From assembly GCA_038324085.1 (NCBI GenBank), contig JBBQHP010000007.1, forward strand, positions 62,001 to 126,000: a stretch of 64,000 nucleotides of DNA. Direction: 5' to 3'. Below are positions 1 through 8,609 of the stretch, one piece after another. Below the pieces are notes generated by a model. It was not told where the DNA came from. It did not search any database and saw only the letters and a program-made list of their open reading frames with translations. Position numbers and translations under genes: made by a program. The DNA is from Ga0077523 sp038324085 (GTDB lineage: Bacteria > Pseudomonadota > Gammaproteobacteria > Burkholderiales > Ga0077523). Position 1 is the first letter of the stretch. Each line of letters opens with the position of its first letter.

Positions 1-30
1 GCGGTCCCCGGCGCACCCGTGCGTGCCGCG

Positions 31-1392
31 ATGAACCCCCGCACACGCCTGTTGCTCGAAGGGCGGATCGTGCCGACCCTGCTGCTGCTCGCCTGGCCAA
101 ACATCCTGGTGATGCTCGCGCAGGCCGCCACCGGATTGGTCGAGACGTGGTTCGTCTCGCGTCTCGGCACCGATGCGCTGGCGGGCATGGCGCTCGTGTT
201 CCCGGGTTTCATGATGATGCAGATGCTCTCGGGCGGCGCGGTCGGTGGTGGAATCTCGTCGGCCATCGCGCGTGCGCTGGGCGCCGGGCGACGCGAGGTC
301 GCAGATGCGCTGGTGCTGCACGCGATCGTCGTCAACATCGGGCTCGGACTGTTGTTCACCGTGGCGGTGATCGCTCTCGGACGACCGCTGTATGCCAGCA
401 TGGGCGGGACCGGTGCATCCCTGGATGCCGCGCTCGCCTATTCGAATATCGTGTTCGCCGGCGCCGGGCTGGTGTGGTTCATGAACGCCCTCGCGAGCGT
501 GCTGCGCGGCACCGGCAACATGATGGTGCCGTCGATCGCCATCAGCGTCGGCTTCGTGCTCCTCGTGCCGTTGTCCCCGGTGCTCATCTTCGGCTTCGGT
601 CCGGTTCCGGCGCTGGGCATCGTCGGCGGCGGCGTCGCCGTCCTGGTCACGCTGCTGGTGAGCACGGTCATCATGGCGTGGTATCTCTGGACCGGCCGGG
701 CAGTCGTGCAGCCGCGTCTGACCCCATTGCGCAAGGACCTGTTCGTCGACATCCTCAGGGTCGGCGCAGTCGGGTCCGTCAGCACGCTGCAGACCACGGT
801 CGTGTTCATGCTGACAACGACCCTCGTGGGTGCGGCCGCCGGCGCGGAAGCGGTGGCCGGCTACGGCACCGGTGCTCGCCTCGAGTATCTGCTCATTCCG
901 CTGGTGTTCGGACTCGGCGCGCCGCTCGTGGCGCTCGTCGGGACCAACATCGGCGCCGGTCAGCGCGACCGCGCGCTGCGCATCGCGCTGACCGGCGGTG
1001 CCCTCGCATTCGCGGCGAGCGAAGTGATCGGCCTCGCCGCCGCCTTCTGGCCCCATGCGTGGCTCGGCCTGTTCGGTACCGACCCGCTCATGATCGAAAC
1101 CGGATCGGCGTATCTGCGCTGGGTCGGGCCGACCTACGGGTTCTTCGGCCTGGGCCTCGCTCTGTATTTCGCGTCGCAGGGCGCCGGCCGCCTGCTCTGG
1201 CCGCTGGTGAGCGGCTTCCTGCGACTGCTGATCGCCGTCGGCGGCGGCTGGCTGGCGCTGCGCGTGACCGGCTCGCTCGCGGCCCTGTTCGCAGCGCTTG
1301 CCGTCGGCCTCGTCGTCTACGGCATTTCCCTCGCCGTGGCGGTCCGCTCCGGTGCCTGGTTCGCCGGCACTGCCGCCACGCGGAATCGCTAG
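31..1392 (+). CDS. MATE family multidrug/Na+ efflux transporter
   Basis: This is a predicted inner-membrane exporter of the MATE family, which expels organic cations and drugs using a Na+ or H+ gradient. The protein of about 454 residues is almost wholly hydrophobic, with about twelve membrane spans and the family-typical opening (LLLEGRIVPTLLLLAWPNI) followed by a VETWFVSRLG segment. Length matches the family. The frame is open to the left edge of the window: a GTG lies at 19 and an ATG at 31. I prefer the ATG because the MATE N-terminus usually begins just before this hydrophobic stretch. Substrate is unknown. The next gene on the same strand, an MFS transporter, follows after about 120 bases with its own ribosome-binding site. 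Confidence 0.88.
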   Translation: MNPRTRLLLEGRIVPTLLLLAWPNILVMLAQAATGLVETWFVSRLGTDALAGMALVFPGFMMMQMLSGGAVGGGISSAIARALGAGRREVADALVLHAIVVNIGLGLLFTVAVIALGRPLYASMGGTGASLDAALAYSNIVFAGAGLVWFMNALASVLRGTGNMMVPSIAISVGFVLLVPLSPVLIFGFGPVPALGIVGGGVAVLVTLLVSTVIMAWYLWTGRAVVQPRLTPLRKDLFVDILRVGAVGSVSTLQTTVVFMLTTTLVGAAAGAEAVAGYGTGARLEYLLIPLVFGLGAPLVALVGTNIGAGQRDRALRIALTGGALAFAASEVIGLAAAFWPHAWLGLFGTDPLMIETGSAYLRWVGPTYGFFGLGLALYFASQGAGRLLWPLVSGFLRLLIAVGGGWLALRVTGSLAALFAALAVGLVVYGISLAVAVRSGAWFAGTAATRNR

Positions 1393-1512
1393 CAATGCCG
1401 TATACGACGAGTGCAGTTTCCCGGTCCGGCCGGCTTGCCTGCCCGGGCGCACTCGTGACGACGAAATACCGTCTGCCCCTCGAATGATCGTGAGCCCCCG
1501 GAGAAGCCAGCC

Positions 1513-2751
1513 ATGAGTCCACCTGCCATCAACATCAAGCCCGGCGCGGCCGCCTGGCCGCTCGTCATCACGTCCGGCCTGATCCTCGCGATCACCATGG
1601 GCAGCCGCCAGACGCTCGGCCTGTTCATGTCTCCGCTCAACACCTCGACCGGTCTCGGCATCGTCGCGATCAGCTTTGCCATGGCCGTGGGCCAGTTTGT
1701 CTGGGGCGCGTCGCAACCGATCTTCGGCGCAATCGCGGACCGCTACGGCCCGGCCCGGGTCATCGTGGGTGGAGGCCTGCTGCTCGCGCTGGGCTGGGCG
1801 CTCACGCCGCTCGCATCGAGCGAATGGATGCTGATCGTGACGATGGGCATCATCGCGTCGGCCGGCGCCGGCGCCGGCAGCTTCTCGATCCTGATCGGTG
1901 CCACGGCGGGGCGTCTCGCACCCGAGAAGCGCGCGTTCGCGGCCGGCTTCATCAATGCCGGCGGCAGCTTCGGGCAGTTCGTATTCGCGCCGCTGGTGCA
2001 GGCGCTGATCGGCGCCTTCGGCTGGATCAGCGCGATGTTCGTGATGGCGGCAAGCGCGCTGGCGACGTTGCCGCTCGCCCGCATCATGCGTGGCCGGCCG
2101 GTCGTGGCGAGCGGGCCCAAGGTCGCGCCGACGAAAGAAATCGGGATGCGCACGCAGTTGCGGATCGCGGCGCGCGACAAGAGCTACTGGTACCTGCACG
2201 CGGGCTTCTTCACCTGCGGCTTCCACGTCGCGTTCCTGGTCACGCACCTGCCGGGCGAAGTCGGTCTGTGCAGCCTGCCGGCCAGCGTCGCCGCGACCTC
2301 GCTTGCGATCATCGGACTCTCGAACATCGTCGGCAGTCTTTCCGTGGGCGCGCTGGGCAACGTCTACCGCATGAAATGGCTGCTCTTCTGGGTCTATTTT
2401 TCGCGCGCGGTCGTCATCGGCGTGTATCTCGCAGCGCCCAAGACGCCGCTCACCTTCTACATCTTCGCCGCCTCGCTCGGACTCACCTGGCTGTCCACGG
2501 TACCGCCCACGGCGGGACTGGTCGGAAAGCTGTTCGGGATGCGCTACCTCGCCACCCTGTTCGGCCTGATGCTCTTCTCGCATCAGATCGGCGGCTTCTT
2601 CGGCGCCTGGCTCGGCGGCATCGCGCTGGTCAGCACCGGCAGCTACACGTGGATGTGGTACGCGGACATGGTGCTCGCGCTCGGCGCCGCGTTCGTGAAC
2701 CTGCCGGTCCGCGAAGCACCGCTCGCACGTTCGAGCCCGCTGGCCGCGTGA
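1513..2751 (+). CDS. MFS transporter
   Basis: A 412-residue major facilitator superfamily carrier with about twelve predicted membrane segments. The loop between spans 2 and 3 has the MFS motif A pattern (GAIADRYGPARVI). A GGAGAAG ribosome-binding site sits 8 bases before the ATG. No substrate-specific motif is recognisable. It is followed after 40 bases by an SDR oxidoreductase gene on the same strand, so the two may be co-transcribed and act on the same compound, but this is inference. The C-terminal tail is short and polar. Confidence 0.85.
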   Translation: MSPPAINIKPGAAAWPLVITSGLILAITMGSRQTLGLFMSPLNTSTGLGIVAISFAMAVGQFVWGASQPIFGAIADRYGPARVIVGGGLLLALGWALTPLASSEWMLIVTMGIIASAGAGAGSFSILIGATAGRLAPEKRAFAAGFINAGGSFGQFVFAPLVQALIGAFGWISAMFVMAASALATLPLARIMRGRPVVASGPKVAPTKEIGMRTQLRIAARDKSYWYLHAGFFTCGFHVAFLVTHLPGEVGLCSLPASVAATSLAIIGLSNIVGSLSVGALGNVYRMKWLLFWVYFSRAVVIGVYLAAPKTPLTFYIFAASLGLTWLSTVPPTAGLVGKLFGMRYLATLFGLMLFSHQIGGFFGAWLGGIALVSTGSYTWMWYADMVLALGAAFVNLPVREAPLARSSPLAA

Positions 2752-2791
2752 CCGCGGCCCCGCTTACACACAACCCGGGAGCATATCCACC

Positions 2792-3532
2792 ATGGGCAAG
2801 CCAGTAGCGATCGTTTTCGGCGTCGGCGCTGAACTGGGTCTCGGCGCGGCGCTGTGCCGGCGCTTCGCACGCGGCGGTCATCACGTGCTGGTCGCTGGAC
2901 GCACCGCGGCCAGGATCGAACAGGTGGTCCGGACGATCGAGGCCGGCGGCGGCAACGCCGAACCGCTCGTCACGGACGTGACCCGGGAGAGCGATGTCAT
3001 CGCGGCCTTCGACCGCGCCATGGCGCCTGGCCCGGGGCTCGATCCGGTCGACCTCGTGGCCTACAACGCCGGCAACAACAAGCGCATCGACCTGCGCGAA
3101 CTGTCGGCCGAAGCGTTCGAGGATTTCTGGCGCATCGGCTGTTTCGCGGGCTTCCTCGTGGGGCGCGAAGCGGCGCGACGGCTGGTGCCGCTCGGTCGCG
3201 GCACGGTGCTCTTCACCGGCGCCTCCGGCAGCCTGCGCGGCAAGCCCGGGTTCGCACACTTCGCCGCCGCGAAGGCCGGCTTGCGGATGCTCGCCCAAAG
3301 CATGGCGCGCGAGTACGGACCGCAGGGCATTCACGTCGCCCACGTGGTGATCGACGGCGGCATCGACGGCGAACGCCTGCACCGCATGCGCCCCGAGGTC
3401 GTCGGGGAGCGCGGCGCGGACGGGCTGCTCAATGTCGATGCGATCGCGGAGACGTACTGGCATCTCCATGAGCAGCATCGTTCGGCGTGGGCCCAGGAGA
3501 TCGATCTCAGGCCGTACAAGGAGAATTTCTGA
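2792..3532 (+). CDS. SDR family oxidoreductase with Phe in place of catalytic Tyr
   Basis: A 246-residue Rossmann-fold protein of the short-chain dehydrogenase/reductase type. It has a Gly-rich N-terminal nucleotide-binding stretch (VFGVGAELGLG), an NAG motif in YNAGNN and the serine motif FTGASGS. The usual YxxxK active site reads FAAAK: Phe157 replaces the catalytic Tyr, with Lys161 kept. The segments PGFAHFAAAKAGLR and IHVAHVVIDGGID look like an SDR subgroup that lacks this Tyr as a rule, so this is probably not a random mutation. Catalysis may be altered. It lies 40 bases after the MFS gene, with a GGGAG ribosome-binding site. Substrate unknown. Confidence 0.85.
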   Translation: MGKPVAIVFGVGAELGLGAALCRRFARGGHHVLVAGRTAARIEQVVRTIEAGGGNAEPLVTDVTRESDVIAAFDRAMAPGPGLDPVDLVAYNAGNNKRIDLRELSAEAFEDFWRIGCFAGFLVGREAARRLVPLGRGTVLFTGASGSLRGKPGFAHFAAAKAGLRMLAQSMAREYGPQGIHVAHVVIDGGIDGERLHRMRPEVVGERGADGLLNVDAIAETYWHLHEQHRSAWAQEIDLRPYKENF

Positions 3533-4194
3533 GCGAAGCCGATTGTTGAGGGCTCGACTATCGGGCACAACTGCCCCGCTACGGTTGGCGTCCTGGATGG
3601 ACTCCGATAGCAATCCTGTCCCACGGTTTCATCGGTCGTAGCCGCGCAACCACTTCACGCTTGCACCGCTATATCGGTGGAAACACCGGTGATCAACAAC
3701 CAGAACGCCACCGTCCAGACCCGCTGCTCCGACCTCTGGGGCAACGGCCTGGGCGTCGCCGGGGGCGATCCCGCCGTACGACCATGTCACCCAGGGCTGG
3801 TCCTGCCCGACGGTGGTCCGGTCCTCGCGGGACAGCTGCGCAATTCGGCGTCAGACGCGATACCCAGGCCGGCCTCCGGACCGGTGATGTGCTGACGCTC
3901 GGCTTATTCTCAGGCAATCGCGCCGAGTGCTTTTTCGACGAGGCTGAACTCAAGAACCGTTGGTGCGAAATGCGGGGGGCGCGTCAATAACGCAAGTTCG
4001 AGCCTATAGGCCTCAGCTCACAGGACGTCAGCAAGACGCGGTGCAGCTTGTTCCGTCGATTGCGATCGGTCCGGCATCGGACGCCTTGCTGGGTACATCA
4101 ACACGTCGCAGCGCCAGCGGAATCAGGCCGTGTGATATGGTCGCAGCAATCGCCTGCATTTCCCTCTGATCGGCACCGCCCTCCAGCGGATGAG
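3533..4194. other. gene-free stretch of about 660 bases
   Basis: No convincing gene lies here. Short open frames of 70-110 codons exist, but they lack ribosome-binding sites, overlap one another in several frames and resemble no family I know. The open frame of the next gene extends back to 4048 from a TTG. Residues before the ATG at 4195 look non-coding. The regulator's promoter must lie in this stretch, but I see no clear -35/-10 pair or operator. Confidence 0.6.
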
Positions 4195-7100
4195 ATGGCC
4201 CGACAGCGTGCCCTGCTTGCCAAGCTCACTCGCCCGCGCCTGCACTCGCCAGTGTCGCGCGAGCGTCTGTTCGCACTGCTCGACGCTGGCCGCGATCGCC
4301 CGCTTATCTGGGTGAGCGGGCCGCCCGGCGCGGGCAAGACGACGCTCGTGGCGAGCTACTGCGCAGCCCGCAAGCTGGACGCGCTTTGGTATCACCTCGA
4401 TCCAGAAGATGGCGATCCGGCCACCTTCTTCTATTACCTGGGCATGGCGGCGCGCAAAGCAAGCCCGCAGACCAAGCCCCTGCCGCTGCTCATCCCCGAA
4501 TACCTACCCGACCTCGATGGCTTTGCACGGCGCTGCTTTCGGTCGCTGTTCCATCGACTCCCTTTGGGCTCGGCGATCGTGCTCGACAACTATCATGAGA
4601 TCGTCGCCGATTCGGCGTTGCACAAGATGTTCGCGGTCGCCGTGCGCGAAGTGCCGCCCGGGGCCACATTGGTGGTCGTCAGCCGCGGTGGCCCGCCACC
4701 GGCTCTGGCACGCACGCTCGCAAACGACATGGTGCAGAACATAGGCTGGGACGCGCTGCGCCTGAGGCAGGAGGAAAGCGAAGCGATCGCGGCCAGCCGC
4801 GGCGAGCTCGAGCCCGGCGTGGCACTGCAACTGCACTCGCAGTGCGACGGCTGGGCAGCAGGGCTGATACTGATGATCGAGCGGGTGCGGGGCTACGGCG
4901 AACGGACGGGCCTCGGGCCGGGCGAGTCTCGAGAGGCCGTATTCGACTACTTCGCGAGCGAGGTCCTCGAAAGTACCTCGGCCGAGACGCGGGATGTGCT
5001 GCTGCAAACCGCATTCTTCCCGCGCGTGACCGCAGCACTGGCCGAGGCTGCGAGCGGCAGTGGCAGCGCTGGCAGGGTGCTCGATCAAGTCTACCGGCGG
5101 CATCTGTTCACGGAGCGACGCGGGGGGGACGAGCCCTACTACCAGTATCACCCTCTGTTCCAGACCTTTCTGCGTAACGAGGCGCGCAAGCGGCTCATCC
5201 CGGAAGCGTACGCGGCGCTGATTACGCGTACGGCTCACCTGCTGGACACGGCCGGCCAGCATGCCGACGCCTTCGCGCTGTACGTGGAGGCCGCCGACTG
5301 GGCGTCGGCCATCGCGGTGCTGCTCGATCACGCACCCGCGCTCATCCGGCAAGGGCGCTGGCGGACGGTTCAGGAGTGGGTCCAGCACATTCCGCCGTCT
5401 TACAGAGCGCGCAATGCGTTCGTCGACTACTGGCTGGCCCGCTCTGCGCTGCTCCCCGATCCTGTCGCCGCACGGCCTCTGCTCGAGGCGTCGTATCAGG
5501 CGTTCGTCGATGCCAAAGACCGCACGGCACAGCTTCTGTCGGCGACCGCAGTACTCGAAGCCTTGTACTACGAGTTCAGCGACTACCGGCCGATGGATCT
5601 GTGGATCGGGCGCGTCGCCGATCTGCTCGACCAGGACATCGCCCTGCCAACCCTGGAAGACGATCTGCGGGTGCACTCGACGATGATGATGGCAGCCACC
5701 TTCCGAGCGCCCGATCATCCGATGCTCAAGCGCTGGGCGCAGCGGGCAGCGGCTCTGCTCGCGGAGCCGCTCGACGCAAATCTTCGCGTGGCCACCGTGA
5801 GCATGCTGCACGTCTACGCCAACACGGTGGCGGATTTCGAGGCCGAGCGCTTCGCGCTGGACATAGGGCCGCGACTGGTCGCCTTGCCTGAAGTCTCCGC
5901 GCCGCGGGCGGCGTATTGCATCGCCTCCGAGGGCTACACCCACTATGTGGCGGGACGCTACGCCGAAGCCCTGGCGTGCTTCGATCGCAGCGATGCGGTG
6001 GCGCGCGATCAGGGTTTGAACGAATGGCTTTGGATATCGGAATTGTGGCGTGGACTGACGCAGCGGCGCGCACGACTGGTGCTCGAGGCCGAGGCGACCG
6101 TCGCGCGGCTCGATGCGCTACAGTCGCAGCCAGTCGGGCTGCGCGCGGCGATATTTGCGCTGTTGAAGGCAGTGGTCGCCTTCGATCGCGGTGACATGGT
6201 GCACGCGCTCGGCTCAGCGAGGTTGGCGCAACAGATCGCGGATCAAACCGGCCAGTTCCTGGGTACGACGTTGCTGATCATCGTGACAGCGAATATAGCC
6301 ATTGGCGCAGGCGACTTCCCGCTGGCGGCCAGGTCGCTGCGGCAGGCGCGGGCACGCGTCAAGGGGCCGGTCAGCGCGACGTTTCTTGGCGCCATCGCTT
6401 TGAACGAGGCATGGCTGGCGCACCGCCAGGGGGATGCACCCGGACGGGAGCGGCAGTTGCGCGCAGCGCTCGAGACTGCCGAGGACGCCGGGGCACGCGT
6501 GCGCATGCACTGGTATCCCAACGCCCTGTCCGAACTGCTGCCGGTCGCGCTGGCGCAAGGAATCGGGCCGCACATGGCGCGCCGCCTCGCCAGAGACTTC
6601 GGCGTTCGGCCGCAGCCCGCCGACATCGAGAATTGGCCCTGGCCGGTGCGTGTGCAGGTGCTCGGCCCGTTCGAGCTGTTGATCGATGGAGAGCCGGCGG
6701 TGTTCTCGCGCAAGACGCCGAAGAAGGTGCTTGCCCTGCTCAGCGCGATCATCGCATTCGGCGGAACCGGCGTCGCGGAGCAACGCGTCCTGGAGGCACT
6801 TTGGCCTGACGACGACGGGGATGCGGCCTATCGTTCCCTGATTGCGACGGTGCGTCGCCTGCGGGATCTCCTTGAACAGAAAGACGCGGTCCGCCAATCG
6901 GGCGGCAAGCTGTCCCTCGATCCGGACCGCTGCTGGGTGGACGCGTGGGCGTTCGAACGCGCCCTCGAGGCCGGCGGGCCTGCTGCCCTCGCGCGAGCGA
7001 TTGCGCTCTACCGAGGTGGATTCCTGGATCGCGAAGAGCAGGCGCACTGGGCAGTGCCCATACGTGAACGACTGCGCGGAAAGTTCGTCCAGGCGGTAGT

Positions 7101-7350
7101 CAGCGCAGCCGAAGAGTATGAGCGCGATGGGCGAAACGGCGAGGCCATCGCCTGTTATCTGAAAGGCATTGACGCCGACAATCTGGTGGAGACCTTCTAC
7201 CAGGGACTCATGCGTTGCTACGCCCGCCTGGAGCGACGCACCGAAGCGGTAAGCGCCTACCGTCGATTGCGGCAAGTCCTCTCGGTGACCCTGGGTGTGG
7301 CGCCGTCGGCAGCCACCGAGCGCTTGTACCAGTCCCTGCGCCAAAGTTGA
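4195..7350 (+). CDS. MalT-like NTPase/TPR regulator with C-terminal BTAD (SARP-type) DNA-binding region
   Basis: A predicted transcription activator of about 1051 residues. Near the N-terminus is a P-loop (GPPGAGKTTL, about residues 42-51) and further on a Walker B-like IVLDNYHE, as in MalT/STAND NTPases. The middle is a long helical, TPR-like region. The last 240 residues begin VQVLGPFELLIDG and form the OmpR/SARP-like winged helix plus the bacterial transcriptional activator domain (LWPDDDGDAAYRSLIATVRRL; final repeats containing AVSAYRRLR). There is no LuxR-type helix-turn-helix at the end, so DNA binding is assigned to the winged helix. I chose the ATG at 4195 because it opens the MalT-like N-terminus (LLAKLTRPRL). 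The ribosome-binding site is weak. A secreted-protein gene downstream could be a target. Confidence 0.85.
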   Translation: MARQRALLAKLTRPRLHSPVSRERLFALLDAGRDRPLIWVSGPPGAGKTTLVASYCAARKLDALWYHLDPEDGDPATFFYYLGMAARKASPQTKPLPLLIPEYLPDLDGFARRCFRSLFHRLPLGSAIVLDNYHEIVADSALHKMFAVAVREVPPGATLVVVSRGGPPPALARTLANDMVQNIGWDALRLRQEESEAIAASRGELEPGVALQLHSQCDGWAAGLILMIERVRGYGERTGLGPGESREAVFDYFASEVLESTSAETRDVLLQTAFFPRVTAALAEAASGSGSAGRVLDQVYRRHLFTERRGGDEPYYQYHPLFQTFLRNEARKRLIPEAYAALITRTAHLLDTAGQHADAFALYVEAADWASAIAVLLDHAPALIRQGRWRTVQEWVQHIPPSYRARNAFVDYWLARSALLPDPVAARPLLEASYQAFVDAKDRTAQLLSATAVLEALYYEFSDYRPMDLWIGRVADLLDQDIALPTLEDDLRVHSTMMMAATFRAPDHPMLKRWAQRAAALLAEPLDANLRVATVSMLHVYANTVADFEAERFALDIGPRLVALPEVSAPRAAYCIASEGYTHYVAGRYAEALACFDRSDAVARDQGLNEWLWISELWRGLTQRRARLVLEAEATVARLDALQSQPVGLRAAIFALLKAVVAFDRGDMVHALGSARLAQQIADQTGQFLGTTLLIIVTANIAIGAGDFPLAARSLRQARARVKGPVSATFLGAIALNEAWLAHRQGDAPGRERQLRAALETAEDAGARVRMHWYPNALSELLPVALAQGIGPHMARRLARDFGVRPQPADIENWPWPVRVQVLGPFELLIDGEPAVFSRKTPKKVLALLSAIIAFGGTGVAEQRVLEALWPDDDGDAAYRSLIATVRRLRDLLEQKDAVRQSGGKLSLDPDRCWVDAWAFERALEAGGPAALARAIALYRGGFLDREEQAHWAVPIRERLRGKFVQAVVSAAEEYERDGRNGEAIACYLKGIDADNLVETFYQGLMRCYARLERRTEAVSAYRRLRQVLSVTLGVAPSAATERLYQSLRQS

Positions 7351-7680
7351 TCCCGCTCACGCGACTTGTCCTCGGGGTCGGCGCGACGCTCATCCAGGCA
7401 GTCCCGAATAAATCGTCGAAAAGTCAGTGGCGGCGTCTTAGGGTGCGATCACGCCGATGCGGTCTGGAGCCATGAACGGTCCTCACATCTTCAGTCTTCG
7501 CATCTACCGGCGCGACTCGGGCCGAATAGGTGGCGTTGTGGAGAACCCTCAATCCGGGACTCGGCGTGCCTTCAATTCGGTACGAGAGCTATGGGCGCTG
7601 GTTGCGACGCAGGATGCAGTGTCGCCGAGCGAATCAGCGATGGACGCCGCATCGAACACCAAACCAAAGGAGAGAAAGCC
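7351..7680. other. intergenic stretch before the secreted-protein gene
   Basis: About 330 bases with no convincing gene. It ends in a strong AAAGGAGAG ribosome-binding site (about 7668-7676) for the following gene. I see no clear terminator for the regulator gene and no unambiguous promoter. Confidence 0.5.
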
Positions 7681-8190
7681 ATGAAACGAACGACCCTTGC
7701 GATATTTGCCGCGACGGCTCTGTGCGTGTGCGGCACCGCGGCCGCGGGAAAGGTAAACATCCCGAAGGAAGGCAGCTACGCGATCGACTTCTGTCTGATC
7801 GGACGAGGCAACACCATGTCCGCCGGCGGTGAGAAGTTCTTTGTGTTCACCTATGCGGTCGACGCGATCACACGCAGCGCGCCCCCGGGCGGCCCGTTCG
7901 ACCGCATGGGCGCCCGCTGCTACGGGCTCTGGAAGAACTCGGACGGCAGTGTAACCGAGGCCGGTGGGTGCGAGCTGACCGATCTCGACGGCGACAAGTG
8001 GTGGATGGACATCATGAAGGCGGCGCCGGACGGCGCCGGTGGCTACTACAAGGCGGTATGGGGGACCGGCAAGTACGAGGGCATGACCCTGCAGGGCGAG
8101 TATCGCAACGACAGCAACTTCGGCAGCCCCGGGAAAGACGTCTTGGTGACGGCCTGCAATCCGAACAAAGGCGTTTACAAGCTGAAGTAG
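7681..8190 (+). CDS. small secreted protein of unknown family
   Basis: A 169-residue protein that starts with a clear signal peptide (KRT, a hydrophobic core, then GTAAAG with likely cleavage near residue 22). The mature part holds four cysteines, enough for two disulfides, and is rich in Gly, Trp and aromatic residues (DKWWMDIMKAAPDGAGGYY, then GTGKYEGMTLQGEY). That pattern suggests a small beta-barrel or sandwich domain in the periplasm or outside the cell. I do not recognise the family. The ribosome-binding site is strong and the gene sits alone between a BTAD-type regulator and a gene relic. Control by the regulator is possible but unproven. Confidence 0.75.
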   Translation: MKRTTLAIFAATALCVCGTAAAGKVNIPKEGSYAIDFCLIGRGNTMSAGGEKFFVFTYAVDAITRSAPPGGPFDRMGARCYGLWKNSDGSVTEAGGCELTDLDGDKWWMDIMKAAPDGAGGYYKAVWGTGKYEGMTLQGEYRNDSNFGSPGKDVLVTACNPNKGVYKLK

Positions 8191-8276
8191 GCAAACGCGT
8201 GATCGGCCCACCGCCGCGCACTGGGCCGACTTCGCCCAAAGCCCCGAGACCAAGCAACCCTAAACAATGCTTACCG

Positions 8277-8456
8277 TTCAGCGCACTGGTGGCGGGCAAG
8301 AACACGATCACCGTCGTGTTCACCGAGAACGACAACTTTCTTGAAGGCGTTCGCTTTCACGCCGAAGGCACGGCAGCGCTGGTCCCGGAACCCGAGACCA
8401 ACTCGCTCAAGGTTGCCGGCCCGGGCATGGTCGCCTTCTCTGTGGCCCGCCGGTAA
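8277..8456 (+). pseudogene. relic of a PEP-CTERM exported protein (C-terminal end only)
   Basis: An open stretch of about 59 codons ends in VPEPETNSLKVAGPGMVAFS followed by VARR. This keeps the order of the PEP-CTERM sorting signal: VPEPE, a short hydrophobic span, then a basic tail. The span is degraded by K and P residues where hydrophobic ones are expected. The preceding GKNTITVVFTEN and GVRFHAEG match the usual end of such proteins. The frame continues back into the coding region of the upstream secreted protein, so no gene of its own remains in front. PEP-CTERM proteins are sorted by exosortase (EpsH/XrtA systems). None is in this window. Confidence 0.5.
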
Positions 8457-8480
8457 TTCTTCAGCAGGTCGTCCTACCGA

Positions 8481-8511
8481 GAGGCCCGCATTCGTGCGGG
8501 CCTCTTGTTTT
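8481..8511 (+). terminator. factor-independent terminator
   Basis: A perfect 10-bp stem (GAGGCCCGCA / TGCGGGCCTC) closes on a TTCG tetraloop and is followed by TTGTTTT. The loop and U-rich tail are classic for intrinsic termination on the plus strand. It probably served the gene whose relic ends at 8456 and now ends transcription from the secreted-protein gene at 7681. Confidence 0.85.
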
Positions 8512-8609
8512 GACTCCTCCGGAGTGGGCGATACGATCCTTGAAGTACGGCGGCACCTCGGCAAACAACCCGCAAGCCCCGCTCCTCAAGTCCCAAGCCC
8601 TTCCTCCAG

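Noticed and set aside
3661..3990. 109-codon open frame in the gap before the BTAD regulator
   Set aside because: No ribosome-binding site, overlapping frames of similar length on both strands, and Arg/Pro/Gly-rich translation typical of non-coding high-GC DNA.
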